Origin: Cytophagales bacterium
Lineage (GTDB): Bacteria; Bacteroidota; Bacteroidia; Cytophagales; Cyclobacteriaceae
Reading direction: 5' to 3'
Assembly (NCBI GenBank): GCA_003537495.1
Contig: DPSB01000658.1
Span: forward strand, 1 to 5,162
DNA: 5,162 nt
The position numbers and the translations under genes were made by a program. The notes below the pieces were generated by a model, which made no database searches, was not told the DNA's origin, and saw nothing but the letters and a program-made list of their open reading frames with translations. Positions 1 to 5,162 of this stretch are shown piece by piece (the stretch's first letter is position 1; each line of letters starts with the position of its first letter).

Positions 1-1487
1 CTTAAGAATAAGGCTGATAAAATATTATCTTGTTTGTCATCGGCAAACGAAATTAATTTATCGTCCACTACGCTTACCGAAAGTTTTGAAGGTATAGGTT
101 TACCTTCACTGTTGGTAGTAAGTACGTTCAGGTTTACCTGTTCGCGCGGTAAGTACCGAGGCTTATCCGTAGTTAGTTTTATCTGCAATCCTTTTTGCTC
201 GTTCACAAATACGAGGCGTTCGCATTGTTCTGTCTGTTCACTATTGAATAATGTAAACACCGCTATACCTGCTGGAAAATGGGTGGTAGGAATAGTAATT
301 AAATTTGCACCGGCTTTAAGTGTAAGGCGCTCACCAAATTGTATTTCACCGTTGGTCTGCGCAACGAGGTAAGCTTCAGTATCAGCAGGTGCATTCACAT
401 TCCAGTGAAGATTTTTTTCATCGCGGTTTTTCAGATTTAATACAAATCCGGTTGGCGCGGGTTCCGGAAGGGGAATGAGTTCACTATTGCCACCCGGACT
501 ATCAATACGGGCATAGTATTTTTTTGTGGCCAGAGGAACCATTTCAAACGCACCCATCCCCATATGAAGACTGTTAAAGCGCGTAACGATGTTTTGATCA
601 TCATCCAGAATAACACCTGATACATCTGCTCCTTTACCAAATTCATTTAAAGCCTTAAATGCAATACGACTGGTTACCTGCTGTACCAAGTTTCCACCTT
701 CTGGTAAAAATTGAATGGAAATTTTATTCAGTACTATTGGTATTGAGCGGCTTATAGATTCCTGTACATCTCCCGTGTCTACCACAGCTTGCAAAATTCC
801 ATCTGTAGAAGATAAGGTATCCGGCAATTGAAACTTTAAGTGGGCAATTCCATTCAAGTCAGACGTTACCTGCTTAACAAGGTGAACCACTCCACCAAGT
901 TTAATAGTAAGATCAACTGATGCTTGTGGTACTTTTTCATTTTTTAGGTTAGTGATGGTTAACTTAGCGCTTACCGGTTCTCCACTACCATATGCTTCTT
1001 TTTCAAAATCGAGTTTAAGTAACAAGCGTGGTGTAAGGATGCGCTGTACCTGAATCTCTTTTTTGAATTCACTCTTTCCAAAGTTCTTCATCCAGTGAGT
1101 GTAGGCACGAATCTGATACAGCCCGCCTGCCGCAGCAGTAGCAAGCATGAAGTCTCCATTGGCCGTGCCTTCCCGAATTACCAGATTAAGGTTAGCTGCC
1201 ACATTTCCTTTGGGATCAATCAACTCGACATAAAGCACATCGCTGATGTGCGTTGGCCGGTTGGTATTGCTGTTTACAACAAAGGCATTAAACCAAATAT
1301 CCTCTCCGGGTTTGTAAAACGGTTTATCCAATTGCAGATAGACCTTTTCTTCAGTAAATTTTTGCTGGTACGCTTCAAGACTGACTTTTAGTCTACGAAT
1401 AAATTCAGGTTCTTCTATGGTTTGAAAAGCACAGAATAATATCAAAAGCGAACCTATTGCCAGATTTATGTAATGTTTTGTTCTCAT
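1..1487 (-). CDS. Secreted MG2-domain (alpha-2-macroglobulin-like) protein, C-terminus cut by window edge
   Basis: I translated this frame by hand from the ATG at 1487 to the window edge. It gives 495 stop-free codons and continues beyond the left end. Residues 1-22 form a basic start plus hydrophobic stretch (MRTKHY, then roughly I7-F21), so it is exported. C19 sits in LILFC, a poor lipobox, so lipidation is doubtful. Residues 48-67 (KVYLQLDKPFYKPGEDIWF) are the classic opening of an MG2 domain. GLYQIRAYTHWM at 122-133 looks like that domain's closing strand. FLPEGGNLV at 260-268 and ERLVFVN at 423-429 are, to my knowledge, typical of the large Bacteroidota MG2 proteins. A second MG2-like opening (LTTDKPRYLPREQVNL) lies at 438-453, followed by LSVSVVDD at 469-476. 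The visible part therefore looks like a chain of beta-sandwich macroglobulin domains. The gene starts 3 bases after the receptor stop and is probably co-expressed with it. Substrate and exact role are unknown. No thioester or protease-bait region can be assessed. In related Bacteroidota proteins I recall a carboxypeptidase-like and plug domain at the C-terminus, which would lie outside this window. Confidence 0.88.
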   Translation of the reverse strand, partial: MRTKHYINLAIGSLLILFCAFQTIEEPEFIRRLKVSLEAYQQKFTEEKVYLQLDKPFYKPGEDIWFNAFVVNSNTNRPTHISDVLYVELIDPKGNVAANLNLVIREGTANGDFMLATAAAGGLYQIRAYTHWMKNFGKSEFKKEIQVQRILTPRLLLKLDFEKEAYGSGEPVSAKLTITNLKNEKVPQASVDLTIKLGGVVHLVKQVTSDLNGIAHLKFQLPDTLSSTDGILQAVVDTGDVQESISRSIPIVLNKISIQFLPEGGNLVQQVTSRIAFKALNEFGKGADVSGVILDDDQNIVTRFNSLHMGMGAFEMVPLATKKYYARIDSPGGNSELIPLPEPAPTGFVLNLKNRDEKNLHWNVNAPADTEAYLVAQTNGEIQFGERLTLKAGANLITIPTTHFPAGIAVFTLFNSEQTEQCERLVFVNEQKGLQIKLTTDKPRYLPREQVNLNVLTTNSEGKPIPSKLSVSVVDDKLISFADDKQDNILSALFL

Positions 1488-1500
1488 ACGTTAAAACGTT
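1485..1500 (-). promoter_or_regulatory. Stop/start junction suggesting translational coupling
   Basis: The receptor ends ACG TTT TAA (stop at 1493-1491) and the MG2 protein starts with ATG at 1487, leaving only the bases CGT between them. No purine-rich ribosome binding site is visible in the last codons of the receptor gene. This is usual in Bacteroidota, where A/T-rich leaders replace Shine-Dalgarno sites. With so short a gap, reinitiation by ribosomes finishing the receptor is the simplest way to start the second gene. This is inference from spacing. Confidence 0.5.
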
Positions 1501-4358
1501 AAAGTGATTTGTGCTGTGTAGCTGCGTACCGATGGTGTATTAAAAAGATCTAATCCTTGTGTGGTACTGTAACCAAACAACGATGAGGCCGGATCTACAC
1601 CGCTGTAAGGCGTAATCAAAAATAGATTTCTGCCAATCAGCGATAGTCGCAACCTTTTAATGCCGTGAATGATTTTATATCGGGTAGAGTAGGAGAGTGC
1701 CAGTTCGGATAACCTGATCCAAGAGGTGTCTTCGATATAGGCTTCACCTACGCCATCCCACCCATACCTTACCCACCTGTTATCAACCAATGTGTTTGCC
1801 GGATCATAAAAACTAACCGGTACAAGATTTGGATTGCCATTAACATTAACACCATCAAATAAATAGTTTGACACGTTACGTTCCGAACCTGTGTGTGCGG
1901 AACGGCCCAGGTAATCCAGTGCGCTGCTGGTACCATTCCACATGTCGCCTCCTTTTTTAAAATCGAATAGTACGGATACTTTGAATTGTTTCCAGTTTAC
2001 ATGAGAGCCAAGACTCAATGTCCAATCCGGAATCGGATTGCCGATCATTTTAAGTGCTGTATCTTTAATCGGGAAGCCATCAGTACCAATTATCATTTGC
2101 CCGGCTTCATTTCTAAGGTATGTGCTTCCGTATATGGCACCCACCGGTTTATCGGTAGCCAATACTTGTTGCACTTCACTAAACCCACCCAAGGCAATCC
2201 AATCTGCACTTGTATAGAGTTCCTTTACCAGACTCTTATACCGGCTCCATTTTATTTCAATGGTCCAACTACCATTAGGTATGTAGTTGATGTAACTACC
2301 TGAAATGAGCCAGCCTCGGTTTTGAATGGTAGCAGCATTGGTAAGCCCGAACTCTTGCAGCGAACGTACAGGTGCAATAAAGTTTGTGGTAGTATGGTTA
2401 AACCACGAAACGTCCGCACTTAATCCATACCTATCAAAGGTTAGTCCGGTCTCCTGTTTCCATTCTGTTTCTGGTAGTACTGCCTGGTTAAATAAGATTT
2501 CGCCCGACTCGTAAAATTGCGCATACTGTTGGGCTGGTAAAGCTAGTGATTGGTAAGACCAATTGCTGTACACTAATGGAGCTTCATGAATGCTGCGGCT
2601 TACCGTAGTGTAAACTTTCAGTTTGTCGATGATCCATGAATCTAGTAGCTGCCTGATGTCCAGACTTATACTGGCGGTTGGAAATAAATTAATGTATTGC
2701 TTGTTGCGTATTGTGTTTGAAAAATAATTTCTGTTTACGATATAGGCATTGATCCATGAATGATCGTATTGTGCCTTTAATGCAACTTGATGCGTAGTAC
2801 GATATTGGTTAGCATAAAATGTGGAAACAGAATCGGCCTGGTTCAGATGGCCAAAGTATTCAGTCGATTGATATCCAAAACCATCGTGCCGGTTTAGTTT
2901 GCGATGAAAGTATTCGGCCTGGTAACTCAGGTCAAGCTTAAACTCGCGATCGTTTTGAGTGTGTTGATAGTGACCTGTTACAGTAGCATGGGCAAATGTC
3001 TGGTTATCGTTTCGGTTGGTTAATCGGCCATTGGCTGCCCCTGAGTAACCAGTTGGGATTCCAAACAAACTAGTGTTCCATTGCCGGTCCACATTGCTGT
3101 TAAGTCCAAACTTGAATTTACCTTCGGGCCGATAGGAAAGGTTGCTGGTTGCAACCACACGGTTAAGCGTTTCGGTATCAGGCAAGTCATGGATTAATCC
3201 ATAGGGATTGTCGGTGGAACCGACAGCATGAGATCGTACAGAGCCATCGGGCAACCGAAATGTTTCTGGCGAGTTAACGGCAGCTCTTTTACCAATGCCA
3301 TTCGTATTATCAAACGTAACCGGTGTTCGGTAAATACTTGCTACAATGGTTGTGAGATTGGCACCGCGGTTAAGCAAATTACCAGTGGACCTGTTGAATG
3401 ATAGAGATCCGTTAAGCTGCAGGTCTTTATTCAGGTATAAATTTTTTAGGTTGATTGCGAGATTGGTTCGTTGGTAGTGGGCATTCGGAATGATACCACT
3501 CCGGTTTCGATGCTCGGCATCCAGTTTAAGACTACCGTTGCGCAAGAGTGTGCGAGTGAATGTTAATTCATGGGCTTGTACAAAACCTGTTCTGAAAAAC
3601 TTGAGTGGATTATAACTTTTTGCAGCATTACCGGCTCCGGTTCCGGCCGGCACCAATCTTCCGTTTTTATCAAATTCATAATTGCTTCCATCAAACTCCA
3701 ACGCCTTTGTTAATGGCCCCCACGAAAAAATTTCGGATTGATCCGCACCCCGCCATTGTAACGCACTTCCATCCGTGCGGCCTTGTGCATATTTATTTTG
3801 CAATGCCGGAAGTTTGTTTACATGCTCCAACCCAACAATGTTGGCGTATTGAATAGCAAAACTTCTGGGCAGTGTGGGGTCGGTGTCTGATTTTATACGA
3901 TAGGTATTACCTCTTGGTTTGATGGCTCGAATCGTTTCCGGATTTACACCACTTAAGCTGCGATATGCAGGAAGATCGTTCGTAAGCGTAGCGAGCCCGG
4001 GTTGATTTTGATAAACTGTATCATAAAAGGAACTTGGCAATAATACAGTCTTGCCCTTAGGTTCTTTTTGATGCGCCTGTTTGGCGTTACCCGACTTCAG
4101 ATTGTCTTTTGTAACCACTACTTCGCGGGTTTGCATTCCGACAAAGGAATACACGAGTGTGGCCCCTACAGGAACCTGTATGAAGTAGTTACCATTGGAA
4201 TCAGTTACCGTACCGGTGGTGGTTCCCTTTATTACAATATTAATTCCAGGCAACGGACTTCCATCTTCAGTTGAGGTAAGCCTGCCGGAGATTACACGTT
4301 GCTGCGCAGCAACAGAAAGTGCAGCCAGTAATAGGAGTCCAGTAAAAGTTAACTTCAT
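1491..4358 (-). CDS. SusC/RagA-like TonB-dependent outer-membrane receptor lacking a recognisable plug domain
   Basis: This is a complete protein of 955 residues, expected in the outer membrane as a large-solute import barrel. Residues 1-18 are a signal peptide with likely cleavage at VAA|QQ. Residues 22-83 are a carboxypeptidase-regulatory-like domain (LPGINIVIKGTTTGTVTDSN, GNYFIQVPVGATLVYSFVG). The barrel begins near residue 166 with SusC-type early-barrel motifs: VNKLPALQNKYAQG at 180-193, FSWGP at 211-215, YEFDKNGRLVP at 227-237 and FFRTG at 254-258. C-terminal hallmarks are GNPIPDWTLSLG (773-784), FDFKKGGDMWNGT (798-810), DTSWIRLSELALSYS (877-891), GRNLFLITPYSGVDP (909-923) and the terminal RSYTAQITLTF with final Phe, the usual assembly signal. 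Between 84 and 165, where a plug of over 100 residues should sit, I find none of its usual motifs (LDEVVVVGYG, a RIRG-type strand, YVIDGV, GSRGANGVI). No cysteine is present. The start is the ATG just before the signal peptide; no Shine-Dalgarno site is visible. The next gene is an MG2 protein, not a SusD. The substrate is unknown. Confidence 0.93.
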   Translation of the reverse strand: MKLTFTGLLLLAALSVAAQQRVISGRLTSTEDGSPLPGINIVIKGTTTGTVTDSNGNYFIQVPVGATLVYSFVGMQTREVVVTKDNLKSGNAKQAHQKEPKGKTVLLPSSFYDTVYQNQPGLATLTNDLPAYRSLSGVNPETIRAIKPRGNTYRIKSDTDPTLPRSFAIQYANIVGLEHVNKLPALQNKYAQGRTDGSALQWRGADQSEIFSWGPLTKALEFDGSNYEFDKNGRLVPAGTGAGNAAKSYNPLKFFRTGFVQAHELTFTRTLLRNGSLKLDAEHRNRSGIIPNAHYQRTNLAINLKNLYLNKDLQLNGSLSFNRSTGNLLNRGANLTTIVASIYRTPVTFDNTNGIGKRAAVNSPETFRLPDGSVRSHAVGSTDNPYGLIHDLPDTETLNRVVATSNLSYRPEGKFKFGLNSNVDRQWNTSLFGIPTGYSGAANGRLTNRNDNQTFAHATVTGHYQHTQNDREFKLDLSYQAEYFHRKLNRHDGFGYQSTEYFGHLNQADSVSTFYANQYRTTHQVALKAQYDHSWINAYIVNRNYFSNTIRNKQYINLFPTASISLDIRQLLDSWIIDKLKVYTTVSRSIHEAPLVYSNWSYQSLALPAQQYAQFYESGEILFNQAVLPETEWKQETGLTFDRYGLSADVSWFNHTTTNFIAPVRSLQEFGLTNAATIQNRGWLISGSYINYIPNGSWTIEIKWSRYKSLVKELYTSADWIALGGFSEVQQVLATDKPVGAIYGSTYLRNEAGQMIIGTDGFPIKDTALKMIGNPIPDWTLSLGSHVNWKQFKVSVLFDFKKGGDMWNGTSSALDYLGRSAHTGSERNVSNYLFDGVNVNGNPNLVPVSFYDPANTLVDNRWVRYGWDGVGEAYIEDTSWIRLSELALSYSTRYKIIHGIKRLRLSLIGRNLFLITPYSGVDPASSLFGYSTTQGLDLFNTPSVRSYTAQITLTF

Positions 4359-4449
4359 AGAATAGCGTTAGGTACACTGGATAGATGCAGCTATTACTTG
4401 AATTCCATAAGGGATGCCGATTTTTTTTGCTTGAAAGCGAATAGCCATG

Positions 4450-4465
4450 ATGCCACCTCTGGCAT
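4450..4465. repeat. Small perfect inverted repeat in the receptor leader
   Basis: The bases ATGCCA-CCTC-TGGCAT form a 6-base-pair stem with a 4-base loop. On the plus strand the right arm runs into TTTTA, but the T-run is short and no plus-strand gene needs ending here. On the minus strand it lies roughly 90 bases upstream of the receptor start, inside the presumed 5' untranslated region. It could be an RNA hairpin in the leader, an operator, or a copy of a dispersed intergenic hairpin repeat. The sequence alone does not decide. Confidence 0.45.
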
Positions 4466-4524
4466 TTTTATGGGCCTTAGGCAATACATTTCGGGCAACC
4501 AATACAAGTGTTAGATGTGTGACG

Positions 4525-4560
4525 ATTCTATAAACCACAATGAGTTTTAAAATGGTCAAA
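4525..4560 (-). promoter_or_regulatory. Weak candidate promoter for the receptor/MG2 operon
   Basis: Reading the minus strand, TTTGACC (4560-4554) is followed by a 21-base gap and then TATAGAAT (4532-4525). The first element matches both a -33 TTTG and a -35 TTGACA-like box. The second resembles a -10/-7 region. The gap is longer than ideal for either the Bacteroidota (TAnnTTTG) or the classical sigma-70 pattern. A second possible -7 element, TAGCGTTTG (4584-4576), has one extra spacer base and no good upstream partner. This is a guess about position, recorded because a promoter must lie somewhere in this gap. Confidence 0.15.
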
Positions 4561-4607
4561 AACTATATAGCTTACCAAACGCTATCAGTGATGGAACAAC
4601 ATCTCGT

Positions 4608-4641
4608 AAAAAAACCTCTGCGAAAATGCAGCGGTTTTTTT
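4608..4641 (-). terminator. Rho-independent terminator of the permease unit (potentially bidirectional)
   Basis: Seven A plus CC (4608-4616) pair with GG plus seven T (4633-4641). After a single T/C mismatch, CTGC (4618-4621) pairs with GCAG (4628-4631) around the loop GAAAAT. Read on the minus strand, this is a hairpin followed by a T-run, about 75 bases past the stop of the permease gene, so it ends that transcript. The A/T tracts on both sides would let it work in either direction, but no plus-strand gene arrives here. It separates the permease from the receptor/MG2 operon. Confidence 0.82.
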
Positions 4642-4715
4642 TGTGGCTTCGTGGTACAAGCTATGCATCGGCCTGCAACCAAATATTAGAACTTTCCCAG
4701 GCTACCGAAATCCCA

Positions 4716-5162
4716 TCACACAAACTTTTCCCTGAATTGCAAATTGAACATCCCGAATAAAAGACACAGCACGCTGAGGATGGTGAGGTACACCCTGTTT
4801 TTATAAGTAATAGTTAGCCAGATAAACTCACTCATGTCGCGCGGTTCTTCAAAGGGATTTAGGAAGATATTGTAAACGCTATACTCCAGCGGCTCTGCAA
4901 AAAGCAGAAAGATGAAGGAAACAATTACCACTACGATCGCGGTTCCGTTGCCATTTTTAATCAGTGTAGAAAGCATAAAAGCCACCGATGACAAAAAGGT
5001 AATGGGAAAAAGCACCTGACCAATCATGGGCAGGATGTTAATTCGGTATAGGGTCATGTTTGCCAGATTGCCGAGCACAAACAAAATAACGGCTGCAATA
5101 CCAATCGTTAACACAAACCGAACCAACCATACTTTGTATCGGTAATTCGGAATTCCAAAAAT
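4716..5162 (-). CDS. Probable ABC-2-type transporter permease, C-terminal 148 residues only
   Basis: The frame is open from the right window edge to the TGA at 4718-4716. The true start lies outside. The TTG codon at 5126 is not a convincing start, because the frame continues upstream without a stop (FGIPNYRYKVW precedes it). The fragment has about four hydrophobic segments: residues 12-31, 43-67, 73-90 and 123-141 of the fragment. A polar stretch (NPFEEPRDMSEF, 102-113) separates the last two. The last segment, beginning at NRVYL, runs directly into a short basic end, NLQFREKFV. That tail after a final helix matches the ABC-2-type permeases of Bacteroidota as I know them. It would sit in the inner membrane and pair with an ATPase encoded elsewhere, export substrate unknown. 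No catalytic motif is expected or seen, so another multi-pass membrane family remains possible. A terminator follows, so it is probably the last gene of its transcript and not part of the receptor operon. Confidence 0.6.
   Translation of the reverse strand: MFGIPNYRYKVWLVRFVLTIGIAAVILFVLGNLANMTLYRINILPMIGQVLFPITFLSSVAFMLSTLIKNGNGTAIVVVIVSFIFLLFAEPLEYSVYNIFLNPFEEPRDMSEFIWLTITYKNRVYLTILSVLCLLFGMFNLQFREKFV

Larger units (their letters stand above)
4359..4607 (-). other. Leader region upstream of the receptor gene, no supported gene
   Basis: About 250 bases separate the terminator of the upstream unit from the receptor start. The promoter for the receptor and MG2 pair should lie here, because the terminator isolates it from the permease. 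The last bases before the ATG (TAACGCTATTCT) are A/T-rich with no Shine-Dalgarno motif. Two minus-strand frames are open here. One has 63 codons from a TTG at 4559 to a stop at 4368. The other has about 38 codons, ending in SASLMEFK near 4400. Neither resembles a protein I can name, and the two overlap, so I call neither a gene. A perfect hairpin at 4450-4465 is listed separately. No tRNA-like fold or riboswitch was recognised by eye. Confidence 0.6.

Noticed and set aside
34..372. Plus-strand open frame of 112 codons
   Set aside because: It lies wholly inside the MG2 gene on the opposite strand, which is supported by family motifs. Its translation has no recognisable domain.
437..646. Minus-strand open frame of 69 codons
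   Set aside because: It is in a different frame from the MG2 gene, which reads through this stretch without stops. Its translation looks like out-of-frame sequence.
1095..1391. Plus-strand open frame of 98 codons
   Set aside because: It is antisense to the MG2 domain opening and closing motifs, with no features of its own.
1488..1499. Inverted repeat ACGTT-AA-AACGT over the receptor stop codon
   Set aside because: The arms are only 5 bases with a 2-base spacer, too tight for an RNA hairpin, and the location is explained by the stop/start junction.
1986..2514. Two plus-strand open frames (1986-2303 and 2326-2514)
   Set aside because: Both are antisense to the conserved C-terminal barrel of the receptor and resemble no protein.
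2631..2759. Repeated GATCCATGAAT seen twice in the receptor gene
   Set aside because: Both copies encode a short SWI tripeptide context in separate barrel strands. There are only two copies with no regular spacing, so this is probably coincidence.
3605..4274. Two plus-strand open frames (3605-3856 and 4068-4274)
   Set aside because: Both are antisense to the N-terminal part of the receptor and carry no recognisable motif.
4368..4559. Minus-strand 63-codon frame between the permease and the receptor
   Set aside because: It begins with TTG, has no ribosome-site or family support, and overlaps another open frame and a perfect hairpin. I treat the region as leader sequence.
1..5162. CRISPR array, tRNA, rRNA or insertion-sequence ends
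   Set aside because: Reading both strands showed no regularly spaced repeats, no cloverleaf-like segment, no transposase and no terminal inverted repeats with target duplications.

Overview
The window looks like Bacteroidota DNA, probably Cytophagales or a related order. It has a SusC/RagA-type outer-membrane barrel protein with an N-terminal carboxypeptidase-regulatory-like domain, a Bacteroidota-style MG2 (alpha-2-macroglobulin-like) protein, start codons preceded by A/T-rich sequence without a Shine-Dalgarno motif, and moderate G+C. All three supported genes lie on the minus strand, so the window reads from right to left. The genus cannot be fixed from this sequence.

From the right edge: positions 5162-4716 carry the C-terminal 148 residues of a multi-pass membrane protein, most likely an ABC-2-type permease. 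A strong A/T-flanked hairpin terminator (4608-4641) ends that unit. A leader of about 250 bases follows, holding a small perfect hairpin (4450-4465) but no gene I can support. Next is a complete 955-residue SusC-like TonB-dependent receptor (4358-1491). Only 3 bases after its stop comes the start of a large secreted MG2-domain protein (1487 to the left edge, 495 residues visible, C-terminus outside the window). That gene is entirely open in frame -(1487).

The receptor and the MG2 protein look like one co-transcribed and probably co-translated pair. Two things are unusual. The receptor keeps the signal peptide, the carboxypeptidase-like domain and a full SusC-type barrel, but the plug domain expected between them is missing or heavily reduced. 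The gene after it encodes an MG2 protein rather than the SusD-type lipoprotein that normally accompanies SusC. My main hypothesis is a split system: a barrel with no plug of its own that works with an MG2 protein, which may supply the plug or gate in trans. The deciding part, the C-terminus of the MG2 protein, is beyond the left edge, so this is inference.
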